Origin: an uncultured Ruminococcus sp.
GTDB lineage: Bacteria; Bacillota; Clostridia; Oscillospirales; Ruminococcaceae
Direction: 5' to 3'
Assembly (NCBI GenBank): GCA_934463425.1
Contig: CAKSJP010000010.1
Span: 9,309-73,308 of the forward strand
DNA: 64,000 nucleotides
Positions 42,892 to 50,321 of this stretch are shown here, one piece after another. The notes under the pieces are model-generated. The model saw nothing but the letters and a program-made list of their open reading frames with translations. It was not told where the DNA came from and ran no database searches. The position numbers were made by a program, and so were the translations under genes. Each line of letters begins with the position of its first letter. Position 1 is the stretch's first letter.

Positions 42892-44343
42892 ATGGAAAAC
42901 AATTATGATGTGATCATTGCCGGCTGCGGTGCTGCCGGACTGTACGGTGCCATCAATCTGCCGTCGGACTGCAGGGTACTGCTGCTGTGCAAACAGGAAC
43001 TGACCCTCTGCAACTCTGCCCTGGCGCAGGGTGGTATTGCCGGCGTGTACAAGTCACCGGAGGATTCCATCGAACTGCACGAGCACGATACTATGGTTGC
43101 CGGCGGATTTACCAATAACCCTGAGACGGTGCACATTCTGACTACCCACGCCGCCCACGAGATCCAGGCGATCCTGGACTTCGGCGTGGACTTCGACCGG
43201 ACACCGGACGGCGAGCTGCACCGGACGCTGGAGGGCGGCCACTGCCGCCACCGGATCTTCCACCATAAGGATGCCACCGGCGCGGAGATCCTGGACAAGC
43301 TCATTAAAAAGGTAAAGACTCTGTCCAACGTGACCATTCTGGAGCATGCCATGATGACCGGCATGCAGAAAACTGCCACCGGCTTTTCGGTAAACGTGCT
43401 GCAGGGCGGCTCCTGTACCGTGTATAACAGCCACTTTATGCTTCTGGCCACCGGCGGTATCGGACGGGTATACCGCTTTACCACCAACTCCAAGATCGCT
43501 ACCGGCGACGGCATCGCCTTTGCCTATGAAAACGGTGCGGAGATCCGGAATCTCCATCTGATCCAGTTCCACCCCACTGCCTTCAATGACCACCACACCA
43601 GAGAGTGCTTCCTGATCTCAGAGGCAGTCCGGGGCGAGGGCGCATACCTGCTGAACTGCAACAAGGAGCGCTTTATGGACCGCTATGACGAGCGCCTGGA
43701 GCTTGCACCCCGGGATGTGGTCTCTCATGCGATCATCCTGGAGAGCCGTGAGACCCATTCGGACAACTTCTATCTGGACATCTCCTATAAGGATCCGGAA
43801 TTTGTCAGGAACCGCTTCCCCATGATCTACGAAAAAGTCATGGAACAGGGCTATGATATGACCAAGGAGCCGATCCCGATCTTCCCGTGCCAGCACTACC
43901 TCATGGGCGGTATCCAGGTGGACAACAACTCCGAGACCACCATCCCGAATCTGTACGCCGCCGGCGAGTGCTCTCACACCGGCGTACACGGCAACAACCG
44001 CCTCGCCAGCAACTCCCTGCTGGAAGCGCTGGTATTCTCCCGTCAGGCAGCTCTGGACATCGCCAAGAAGATGCCCGGCGCGCCGGAGACCTTTGAGACC
44101 GCAGCATTCCCGGCAAAGCCGGATGCGGTGAAGATCCCCAAGGGACTGCGCACCGAGATCCGCCAGATCATGCAGGACAACTTCTTTGTGATCCCGAACA
44201 AGGAAAAGCTCCCGGAGGGCTTCCGGCGCATCACCGAGATCCGCGACCAGCTGCTGCACGGCAACTATATTGTGGACGCGGACTATGTGGAAGCAAAGTC
44301 TCTGGCGACGGTGGCGTATATTATTCTGAAAGAAGTGCTTTAA
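42892..44343 (+). CDS. nadB: L-aspartate oxidase
   Basis: FAD enzyme oxidising aspartate to iminoaspartate for NAD synthesis. 483 residues. FAD loop AGCGAAGLYGA at 10-20, substrate block GGHCRHRIFHHKDATGAEI, active-site region ERFMDRYDERLELAPRDVVSHAI, and AAGECSHTGVHGNNRLASNSLLEAL. Shorter than E. coli NadB at the C-terminus. Start at 42892 (a GTG at 42883 is also possible). nadA is not in the window. Confidence 0.94.
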   Translation: MENNYDVIIAGCGAAGLYGAINLPSDCRVLLLCKQELTLCNSALAQGGIAGVYKSPEDSIELHEHDTMVAGGFTNNPETVHILTTHAAHEIQAILDFGVDFDRTPDGELHRTLEGGHCRHRIFHHKDATGAEILDKLIKKVKTLSNVTILEHAMMTGMQKTATGFSVNVLQGGSCTVYNSHFMLLATGGIGRVYRFTTNSKIATGDGIAFAYENGAEIRNLHLIQFHPTAFNDHHTRECFLISEAVRGEGAYLLNCNKERFMDRYDERLELAPRDVVSHAIILESRETHSDNFYLDISYKDPEFVRNRFPMIYEKVMEQGYDMTKEPIPIFPCQHYLMGGIQVDNNSETTIPNLYAAGECSHTGVHGNNRLASNSLLEALVFSRQAALDIAKKMPGAPETFETAAFPAKPDAVKIPKGLRTEIRQIMQDNFFVIPNKEKLPEGFRRITEIRDQLLHGNYIVDADYVEAKSLATVAYIILKEVL

Positions 44344-44365
44344 GCAGACGAAAGGAAAAACACCT

Positions 44366-45208
44366 ATGTTACAGCAAACCTATATCGACCGACTGATTAC
44401 CACAGCACTGGAGGAGGACATCCACTATATCGATGTCACCACCGACAATCTGCTGGACGACAGTCACACCAGTGAAGCATACTATCTGGCAAAGGACAGC
44501 GGCGTGCTCTGCGGCATTGACATTGCAAAGCGCGTGTTTGAACTGGTGGGCGGCAACTTCTCTATGGACATCCGCATTCACGACGGCGAGCAGGTCAAGA
44601 AGGGCGATATCATCGCGACCATGACCGGCAGCACCAAGACGCTGCTCAAGGGCGAGCGGACAGCGCTGAACATTTTGCAGCACATGAGCGGCATCGCCAC
44701 CGCCACCCGCCAGTGTGTGGAGCTGGTTGCCGGCACAAATGCCCAGATCACCGACACCCGAAAGACGCTGCCGGGGCTGCGTCCCCTGCAAAAGTATGCT
44801 GTCACCGTAGGCGGCGGCAAGAACCATCGGTATAATCTGTCCGACGGCGCCATGCTGAAGGACAACCACATCGACGCATACGGCGGCATCACGCCGGCAG
44901 TGGCAGCGCTGCGGAAAAAGATCGGCCATATGGTGAAGATCGAGGTAGAGGTGCGCACCCTGGACGAACTGGAGGAGGCGCTCTCTGCCGGCGCGGATAT
45001 CATCATGCTGGACAACATGAGCTGCGAGGATATGACCAAGGCAGTGCAGCGCGTGAACGGCAGGGTGATGCTGGAAGCATCCGGCAACGTGACCGCAGAG
45101 ACCATCCGCGGCATTGCGGAGACCGGCGTGGACATCATCTCCCTGGGCGCACTGACCCATTCGGTAAAGTGCTTCGACATTTCCATGCGGATCTCGGCGA
45201 AACAATAA
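44366..45208 (+). CDS. nadC: Nicotinate-nucleotide diphosphorylase (quinolinate phosphoribosyltransferase)
   Basis: Converts quinolinate and PRPP to nicotinate mononucleotide. 280 residues. Blocks: EDIHYIDVTTDNLL, GERTALNILQHMSGIAT, DTRKTLPGLRPLQKYAV, GGGKNHRYNLSD and LEASGNVTAETI. 22 bp after nadB with GAAAGGAAAA as SD. Confidence 0.96.
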   Translation: MLQQTYIDRLITTALEEDIHYIDVTTDNLLDDSHTSEAYYLAKDSGVLCGIDIAKRVFELVGGNFSMDIRIHDGEQVKKGDIIATMTGSTKTLLKGERTALNILQHMSGIATATRQCVELVAGTNAQITDTRKTLPGLRPLQKYAVTVGGGKNHRYNLSDGAMLKDNHIDAYGGITPAVAALRKKIGHMVKIEVEVRTLDELEEALSAGADIIMLDNMSCEDMTKAVQRVNGRVMLEASGNVTAETIRGIAETGVDIISLGALTHSVKCFDISMRISAKQ

Positions 45209-45242
45209 GATTATTTTAAGATCATTTTCTGAAAAAAGAACG

Positions 45243-45274
45243 ACCCGGCGCAGCGCTGCTGTACCGGGTTTTTT
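45243..45274 (+). terminator. Terminator of nadBC
   Basis: ACCCGG pairs with CCGGGT, with an inner GCAGCGCTGC palindrome, then TTTTTT. Confidence 0.85.
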
Positions 45275-45315
45275 GTATGCCTTGCAGGAAAAGTATGAAT
45301 CTTTCTGCAAACGTC

Positions 45316-45344
45316 TTGACAATTTCACGGAAACAGTGTAAAAT
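45316..45344 (+). promoter_or_regulatory. Promoter upstream of rny
   Basis: TTGACA (45316-45321), 17-bp spacer, TAAAAT (45339-45344). Confidence 0.8.
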
Positions 45345-45350
45345 AAGAGT

Positions 45351-45825
45351 GTTGTATCAAATTACAAACGATTCCCGGCGGCTATGCCGGGTTGACGCTG
45401 CGTTTTATCGTGTGCGTTTTGTTTTATTCATGATCCCGTCCCGGCTGGTTTCGGGCTGTGCTGCCCTGCGGCATGCCGGACGAGTTTCGATAGAGTAAAG
45501 GCAACACCGTGCAAATCCCGTCTGACGGCTCTGTGCGGCGCTGCCTGAAAAGGCTTTTGCCGCCGTTTTCCCTCAGAAGAATGCACGTTTCTGGAGACGG
45601 GAGACGAGACGGCGTATGGAGGAAAGCTTTTTTCTGGAGAATGGGCGTGCATGGGCGCGGCGGAGAAATGCTCCGGCTGTGCCGCAGGTACGAAGAAAGC
45701 CCTCCGGCGGATTATGTCAGCTGCCGGGAGAACAAGTGAATACGAGACGCACACCTCCCTTTGGATGAAAACGCCGCTGTGTTGTATACAGATAGACAAA
45801 TACAAAAAGGAGGTAGTGCATAGAG
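45351..45825 (+). other. Long (about 475-nt) leader before rny
   Basis: No convincing gene. It contains a worn 42-bp MITE A-like remnant (GGCAACACCG ... CTCTGTGCGGCGCTGCC, about 45499-45537) and GC-rich segments able to fold. A 76-codon ORF starts at 45509 but has no clear SD. The SD of rny (AAAGGAGG) lies at the end. Confidence 0.5.
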
Positions 45826-47412
45826 ATGCAAGAGACAAACTGGGTGCTGCTGATCGTGCTGTGTCTGGCTGCACTGCTGATCGGCGCAGGTGTTGCAGGA
45901 TTCCTGGCGTATCGCAAGGGAATCCAGACGGGCGTGGAACAGCGGAAGCAGCAGGCAGAGGCAGCCATCGGCTCCGCCGAAAAAGAAGCCGGACGCATTC
46001 TGGACGATGCCAAAAAAGAGGCAGAAGCCAAGCGGAAGAATGCGATGGTGGAAGCAAAAGATGAAATTTATAAGCTCCGCTCTGAGGCGGAAAAAGAGAT
46101 CAAGGACAGACGCTCGGAGATCGGCAGACAGGAGCGCCGGATCCAGCAGAAGGAAGAAAATCTGGACAAAAAAACAGATAATCTGGACCGTAAGGAAGAA
46201 TCTCTCAAGCAGCGCCTGAAGAATGCAGACCGCAGACTGGCAGAGGCGGAGGAAGTGAAAAACAGTCAGCTGAAAGAGCTGGAGCGTATCTCCGGGCTGA
46301 CCCAGGATCAGGCGAAGGAATACATCCTGAGCACCCTGGATGACGAGCTGGTGCACGAAAAGGCTGTCAAGATCTCCTATTATGAGCAGCAGATCAAGGA
46401 CGAGTGCGAGGAAAAGGCGCGCAGCTATATCTCCCTCGCCATTGCAAAATGCGCCGCAGACCAGGTGTCTGAGACGGCGGTCTCTGTGGTGGCGCTGCCC
46501 AACGACGAAATGAAGGGCCGCATCATCGGCAGAGAGGGCAGAAACATCCGGACACTGGAGACACTGACTGGTGTGGATATCATCATCGACGATACGCCGG
46601 AGGCGATCGCCCTTTCCTGCTTTGACCACGTCCGCCGCGAGGTGGCGCGGATCGCCCTGGAAAAGCTCATTGCTGACGGCAGAATCCACCCCACCAAGAT
46701 CGAAGAAATGGTGGAAAAGGCGAAGCGCGAAGTGGAACACCGCATCCGCCAGGAGGGCGAGCGCGCCGTTCTGGAAACCAATGTCCACGGACTGAACAAC
46801 GAACTGGTAAAGCTGCTGGGACGGCTGTACTACCGCACCAGCTATCGCCAGAACGTGCTGATGCACTCCATCGAGGTTTCAAAGCTCTGCGGTGTGCTGG
46901 CTTCTGAGCTGGGCATTGATGCCAACCTGGCGCGCCGCGCCGGACTGCTCCACGACATCGGTAAGGCGCTGACCGCCGAGATCGAGGGCTCGCATGTACA
47001 GATCGGTGTGGACGTTTGCCGGAAGTACAACGAGAACAACGAGGTCATCCACGCCATCGAGGCGCACCACAATGACGTAGAACCCAAGACCGCCATCGCA
47101 TGTATTGTGCAGGCAGCAGATGCCATTTCTGCGGCTCGCCCGGCGGCGCGAAGCGAAAACTATGAGAACTACATCAAGCGTCTCCAGAAGCTGGAAAGCA
47201 TCTGCGCCTCCTATGAGGGCGTGGAAAAGTGCTATGCGCTTCAGGCAGGCCGCGAGATCCGCGTCATGGTCGTACCGGAAGTCATCAACGACGAGAAGAT
47301 GGTTCTGGTGGCACGGCAGATCGCCAAGCAGATCGAGGCAGAGATGGACTATCCGGGTCAGATCAAGGTAAATCTGATCCGCGAGAGCCGCGTGGTCGAT
47401 TATGCGAAGTAA
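45826..47412 (+). CDS. rny: Ribonuclease Y
   Basis: Membrane-anchored endoribonuclease starting mRNA decay. 528 residues. An N-terminal helix (about 6-28), a long charged coiled coil (30-200), a KH domain with [15 protein letters not shown] (about 225-240), and an HD domain with LLHDIGKA and [11 protein letters not shown]. Its transcript has a long leader, which may allow control. Confidence 0.97.
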   Translation: MQETNWVLLIVLCLAALLIGAGVAGFLAYRKGIQTGVEQRKQQAEAAIGSAEKEAGRILDDAKKEAEAKRKNAMVEAKDEIYKLRSEAEKEIKDRRSEIGRQERRIQQKEENLDKKTDNLDRKEESLKQRLKNADRRLAEAEEVKNSQLKELERISGLTQDQAKEYILSTLDDELVHEKAVKISYYEQQIKDECEEKARSYISLAIAKCAADQVSETAVSVVALPNDEMKGRIIGREGRNIRTLETLTGVDIIIDDTPEAIALSCFDHVRREVARIALEKLIADGRIHPTKIEEMVEKAKREVEHRIRQEGERAVLETNVHGLNNELVKLLGRLYYRTSYRQNVLMHSIEVSKLCGVLASELGIDANLARRAGLLHDIGKALTAEIEGSHVQIGVDVCRKYNENNEVIHAIEAHHNDVEPKTAIACIVQAADAISAARPAARSENYENYIKRLQKLESICASYEGVEKCYALQAGREIRVMVVPEVINDEKMVLVARQIAKQIEAEMDYPGQIKVNLIRESRVVDYAK

Positions 47413-47436
47413 CGGATAACGAAAACAGAAAGCTGA

Positions 47437-47474
47437 AAAAGCCGGGCGCTTCTGCGGAAGCATCCGGCTTTTGT
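47437..47474 (+). terminator. Terminator of rny
   Basis: AAAAGCCGGGCGCTTC pairs with GAAGCATCCGGCTTTT, then GTTTG. Confidence 0.88.
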
Positions 47475-47494
47475 TTGAAAAATTGATTTTGCCC

Positions 47495-47523
47495 TTGACA
47501 AAATTGATAAAATCACTTATAAT
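47495..47523 (+). promoter_or_regulatory. Strong promoter of the putative antitoxin RNA
   Basis: Consensus TTGACA (47495-47500), 17-bp spacer, TATAAT (47518-47523). No ORF follows; transcription should end at 47632. Confidence 0.85.
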
Positions 47524-47529
47524 AAAAAT

Positions 47530-47632
47530 AGAAAGAGTGTACCGGTAGACGGTCGCTCCCATAGAATTAGGTTAAAGAAATAACCGCTTTCAGATTGGTA
47601 GCCTGGGCGGTTATTTCTGTTTGTTTTTTGCG
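47530..47632 (+). ncRNA. Putative antisense RNA of a type I toxin-antitoxin locus
   Basis: About 100 nt. From the promoter at 47495 to a 12-bp stem (AGAAATAACCGC at 47576-47587 with GCGGTTATTTCT at 47607-47618) and a T-run. Its 3' part overlaps the end of a leftward small ORF. It also has a CTCCC that could pair with the ORF's GGGAG site. Antitoxin role is inference. Confidence 0.6.
47576..47632. terminator. Bidirectional terminator shared by putative antisense RNA and toxin mRNA
   Basis: The stem described for the antisense RNA. On the plus strand it is followed by TTTGTTTTTTG; on the minus strand by TTTAAC, so the minus-strand effect is weaker. It includes the stop codon of the small ORF. 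Confidence 0.75.
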
Positions 47633-47706
47633 TTTAAGTAAGCAAGGTATGCTTTGAACACATCACAAACAATGCTGACAAGCTTGACAAGAATATCAAG
47701 ATCCAT
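47611..47706 (-). CDS. 31-residue hydrophobic peptide, candidate type I toxin
   Basis: A short leftward ORF beginning MDLDILVKLVSIVCDVF and ending in a polar, Lys/Asn/Gln-rich tail NAKNKQK, a single predicted membrane helix with charged end, like the layout of type I toxins (Fst, TxpA) but without sequence match that I know. Its SD (GGGAG, 9 nt upstream of ATG) is in the 3' arm of a hairpin CTCCC-AGAA-GGGAG at 47716-47729. The stop codon is in a terminator shared with a convergent RNA. Real coding is likely but unproven. Confidence 0.6.
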   Translation of the reverse strand: MDLDILVKLVSIVCDVFKAYLAYLNAKNKQK

Positions 47707-47715
47707 GTGCATACA

Positions 47716-47729
47716 CTCCCTTCTGGGAG
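47716..47729 (-). promoter_or_regulatory. Hairpin sequestering the toxin ribosome-binding site
   Basis: CTCCC-TTCT-GGGAG on the plus strand; on the mRNA the GGGAG SD is paired. Upstream in the same leader are three more stems (about 47733-47808), a layout seen in type I toxin mRNAs. Confidence 0.6.
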
Positions 47730-47874
47730 CGTGGATTAACCAGCCCGTCGCCCAGCGGAAATGGCGACGGCAGACTCGCCCAGAGATGGCGAGCCGCCTA
47801 CCGTTTTCGGTACATTTTTGGAAGCAGCTTGTTATGGATTGTCAAGATAATATGCAGAAAGGGGAACGAGACAT

Positions 47875-48204
47875 ATGGAACACAAACATACGCACTGTCC
47901 GGCATCGCTGCCGGTGCAGATGCCGCCGGAGTCTCAGCTGGCAGACGTGGCAGAGCTGTTCAAGATCTTCGGGGATCTGACCCGGGTGCGCATTATCTTT
48001 GTCCTCTTTCAGCATGAAGAGTGCGTCCGGGATATCGCCCGGAAGCTGGACATGACCCAGTCCGCCATCTCCCATCAGCTGCGCGTTTTGAAGCAGTCGC
48101 GGCTCGTGGTCAGCCGCCGGGAGGGAAAGACCATTTTCTATTCCCTGGCGGACGCACACATTTCCTCTATCTTCGGACAAGCGCTGGAGCATATCCAGGA
48201 ATGA
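47875..48204 (+). CDS. ArsR/SmtB-family metal-sensing repressor
   Basis: 109 residues, winged helix. The recognition helix is in DMTQSAISHQLRVLKQSRLV. The alpha-5 metal site is complete: D-x-H-x10-H-x2-E (DAHISSIFGQALEHIQE, about 92-108), the zinc site of SmtB and CzrA. The N-terminus is also His/Cys-rich (HKHTHCP). The ELCVCD arsenic/cadmium motif is EECVRD here, so Cys sensing there is lost. No transporter gene is adjacent, so the target is unknown. SD AAAGGGG. Confidence 0.9.
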   Translation: MEHKHTHCPASLPVQMPPESQLADVAELFKIFGDLTRVRIIFVLFQHEECVRDIARKLDMTQSAISHQLRVLKQSRLVVSRREGKTIFYSLADAHISSIFGQALEHIQE

Positions 48205-48256
48205 CCGCCCCCGGCTGCGCTTTTTCTCCATGGGGAAAATTGTTTGGAAAAATCTC

Positions 48257-48285
48257 TTGCTTTTTTGTGTGGCATCTGCTATAAT
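48257..48285 (+). promoter_or_regulatory. Promoter of ferredoxin gene
   Basis: TTGCTT (48257-48262), 17-bp spacer, TATAAT (48280-48285). Confidence 0.82.
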
Positions 48286-48336
48286 AAAAACAGCGGGGTA
48301 TGATTCCTGCGGAAACAAACACGGAGGTGAATTTCC

Positions 48337-48507
48337 ATGGCATATAAGATTACGGATGCTTGCGTTAGCTGCGGTACATGTAAGGATGCATGTCCGGTAG
48401 ACGCAATCTCTGAGGGTGCAGATAAGTACGAGATCGCAGAGGATGCTTGCATTTCCTGCGGTTCCTGCGCTTCTGAATGTCCGGCAGACGCAATTGAAGC
48501 GGACTAA
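48337..48507 (+). CDS. 2[4Fe-4S] ferredoxin
   Basis: 56 residues, typical clostridial ferredoxin. Two Cys clusters, CVSCGTCKDACPVDAI (about 9-24) and CISCGSCASECPADAI (about 37-52), each C-x2-C-x2-C-x3-C-P. Small soluble electron carrier for hydrogenases or pyruvate oxidoreductase. Own promoter, strong SD (GGAGGTGA) and terminator, so likely highly expressed. Confidence 0.96.
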   Translation: MAYKITDACVSCGTCKDACPVDAISEGADKYEIAEDACISCGSCASECPADAIEAD

Positions 48508-48528
48508 GACATTTCTGAACAACAGACA

Positions 48529-48578
48529 AAAAAGCTGTCCCGTTCCGGCTTCACACTGGATGCGGACAGCTTTTTCTT
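48529..48578 (+). terminator. Terminator of the ferredoxin gene
   Basis: AAAGCTGTCC pairs with GGACAGCTTT across a 23-nt loop, then TTTCTTTT. Confidence 0.85.
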
Positions 48579-48582
48579 TTCT

Positions 48583-48924
48583 ATAAGGCAATACCGCACA
48601 AAGAGCGTCTGGCGACTTTGCACGCCATCTGCTTGCAAATTTCCCGTCAGAGCCTGTTTCGTATCTTCTCGCACGCATCTTGCGTGCATATTTTCCGAGA
48701 TATTTCGGGAAAATACTCGAAAATCCACAAAGGATTTTCTCCGTTTTTCCCTTCATCTCTCAAAAAATCTGACGACGCAATCTGCATACGTCAGATACGA
48801 AACAGACTCTCATATTTCACAAAAATGCTCGTGAATACATCAAGTATTCACTCCGCTTTTTGTTTCATCTGACAAAAAATTTGACGACGCATCTGTCGCA
48901 CAATCTTTGTGCGGTATTGCCATA
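48583..48924. mobile_element. MITE-like element A, copy 2, interrupted by another element
   Basis: Outer element 48586-48921, inverted relative to the copy at 38070. Terminal repeats GGCAATACCGCACAAAGA and TCTTTGTGCGGTATTGCC; target duplication ATA (48583-48585, 48922-48924). Removing the inner 160-bp insert and one 3-bp duplication gives 173 bp, the same as copy 1. Confidence 0.85.
48647..48812. mobile_element. MITE-like element C, nested in element A
   Basis: Insert 48650-48809 (160 bp). Terminal repeats GAGCCTGTTTCGTATC and GATACGAAACAGACTC (one mismatch); target duplication TCA on both sides (48647-48649, 48810-48812), verified against the intact copy where TCA is single. It shares CTCGAAAATCCACA with element B. 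No ORF. Confidence 0.85.
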
Positions 48925-48978
48925 AGAACATTGCACCTGCCGGAAAAGCTCCGGCAGGCGGAAGAAAGGATCATGATG

Positions 48979-49608
48979 ATGAAAAAACAATTACAGCGGG
49001 CAGTCTGTGCGCTGCTCGGCGGTGTACTCCTGTTTTCCCTGGGCGCATGCGGCAAGGATGAAAATACTGGCAGCGTCCGGGACGTGGACGGCTCTGTCAG
49101 CGCGACTGAACCCACCACAGAGGCGACCCAGAAGGTCGAGACCTATGACGGAAAAATGGGCGAACAGGTCAGCTATGGCGAAGTGAACGCGACTCTGGAA
49201 AAGGCATATCTCTCGGACTATACCTTTACGGAAAACGGCCAGGAGATCGGGCTGACCTTCTTTGAATTCTGCATTCAGAACAACGGCGACGAGGATCTGA
49301 CCGTGGACATGCTCTCCCGCACCTTCGGTCTGGAGGTGGACGGCGAAGCATACGCCGGCATCAGCATCCGCGGCCCCCGGTATATTTATATGGAATTCGG
49401 CGATGACGGAAAGACCTTTGACGATCCCATTGCGCCGGGCGAGACCAGAAACGGCTATGTCTGCATGGAGGTTCCGGCAGATTTTCAAAGCCTGAGCATT
49501 GCTTATTTCCCCAGAGCCGGCTTCCTGGACTGGGACAAGGCGTTTGTCTTTTCTCTGGACCGCTCTGACCTGGAGCCGGCACCGCAGCCGGTAGAGGCAT
49601 TTCAATAA
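48979..49608 (+). CDS. Predicted lipoprotein with DUF4352/DUF5067-like domain
   Basis: 209 residues. Start at 48979 chosen for 8-nt spacing to AAAGGA; two other ATGs are just upstream. Lipobox LFSLGAC, Cys near 23, then a Thr/Glu-rich linker and an immunoglobulin-like domain with FFEFCIQNNGDEDLTVDML and a C-terminal GETRNGYVCMEVPADF strand. Role unknown. It lies 57 bp after the nested MITE. Confidence 0.85.
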   Translation: MKKQLQRAVCALLGGVLLFSLGACGKDENTGSVRDVDGSVSATEPTTEATQKVETYDGKMGEQVSYGEVNATLEKAYLSDYTFTENGQEIGLTFFEFCIQNNGDEDLTVDMLSRTFGLEVDGEAYAGISIRGPRYIYMEFGDDGKTFDDPIAPGETRNGYVCMEVPADFQSLSIAYFPRAGFLDWDKAFVFSLDRSDLEPAPQPVEAFQ

Positions 49609-49652
49609 GCGCCGTCCTTCTGCTGACGGCGGAAAATCTGCGGGCGCTTTTG
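49607..49652 (+). terminator. Terminator of the lipoprotein gene
   Basis: AAGCGCC pairs with GGCGCTT around an inner CCGTC/GACGG stem, followed by TTGCG-TTTT. Overlaps the stop codon. Confidence 0.75.
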
Positions 49653-49664
49653 CGTTTTGAAAAA

Positions 49665-49685
49665 AAGTTTTGATTTTCAAAACTT
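49665..49685. promoter_or_regulatory. Perfect palindrome upstream of promoter, candidate operator
   Basis: AAGTTTTGA-N3-TCAAAACTT, 9-bp arms, ending 5 bp before the -35 box of the 49690 promoter. Resembles FabT/MarR-type boxes in form, but this is not a fatty-acid locus. Confidence 0.5.
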
Positions 49686-49689
49686 GCAC

Positions 49690-49718
49690 TTGACTTTTGC
49701 AAAACATTCTGGTACAAT
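49690..49718 (+). promoter_or_regulatory. Promoter of the 49762-55065 operon
   Basis: TTGACT (49690-49695), 17-bp spacer, TACAAT (49713-49718). Confidence 0.82.
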
Positions 49719-49761
49719 CCGGATTGACAGAGAAAATCTGCCGGAAAGGAGTACAGATAGA

Positions 49762-49995
49762 ATGGAAATGCAAAACCTGTGGAACACTTATGAGGAAGAG
49801 GTGCGGACGCTGCGGAAACGGATCGCGGCACTGCGGGAGCGGCTGCACGACATCACGATGCCGCTTACAGAGCGGCAGGAGCTGGAGGGCAGAAAGCGTC
49901 TGCTCAGCGAAGAAGCGCGGGACATGGAATGCGCCATGGCGGACATCGCCGTTTATGCGGAGGCGGAAAAGGCAGGAGAAGCGGCATGCGCATAA
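49762..49995 (+). CDS. Small coiled-coil protein, unknown function
   Basis: 77 residues, highly charged helices (LRKRIAALRERLHDI, LEGRKRLLSEEARDMECAM). Start at 49762 follows AAAGGAG. Overlaps the next gene by 10 bp, so the two are a functional pair. No family recognised; many phage-like regions in Clostridia carry such a protein before a sigma-r4-like regulator. Confidence 0.7.
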   Translation: MEMQNLWNTYEEEVRTLRKRIAALRERLHDITMPLTERQELEGRKRLLSEEARDMECAMADIAVYAEAEKAGEAACA

Positions 49996-50267
49996 ACCGG
50001 GCGGACTGGGAGACACTGTTGTTTCCGGCAGAAGTCTCTGTAGAACGGCAGGAGCGCTACCGCATGGCGCGCTTCGCCGCGAAAAACATCCTGGAACACG
50101 AGATCTCTGCCCGGCAAAGGCAGGTGCTCCTCCTGTATTATCAAGAAAAAAAGACCATGCCGGAGATCGCGGCGGTGCTGGGGGTGAACGTCTCCACCGT
50201 CTCGCGCACCCATCGGCGCGCCTGTACGGCGGTGCGCAGCCGGCTCAAGGCATGCGGTCTGATGTGA
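49986..50267 (+). CDS. Sigma-70 region 4-like helix-turn-helix protein
   Basis: 93 residues. The C-terminal half is a region 4 or LuxR-type helix-turn-helix: ISARQRQVLLLYYQEKKTMPEIAAVLGVNVSTVSRTHRRA. No region 2, so it is not a full sigma factor. Start at 49986 follows AGGAG. Probably DNA-binding; target unknown. The gene before it may be a partner or anti-factor. Confidence 0.82.
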   Translation: MRINRADWETLLFPAEVSVERQERYRMARFAAKNILEHEISARQRQVLLLYYQEKKTMPEIAAVLGVNVSTVSRTHRRACTAVRSRLKACGLM

Positions 50268-50321
50268 ACGCCGGTTTTCCGGCGGCAGAGCACACAGGCC
50301 GCTCGGAGAGAAGCGACAACT

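Noticed and set aside
45509..45739. 76-codon ORF in the rny leader
   Set aside because: No clear SD, GC-rich Arg/Gly translation and no family; leader RNA is the simpler reading.
47530..47632. Riboswitch for the ArsR gene
   Set aside because: The terminator is over 240 bp before the ArsR start, the RNA is short, and a leftward ORF overlaps it; an antisense role is more consistent, though not proven.
47654..47980. 108-codon plus-strand frame across the putative toxin region
   Set aside because: It crosses the toxin leader hairpins and the start of the ArsR gene, lacks an SD, and its translation is low in hydrophobic order.
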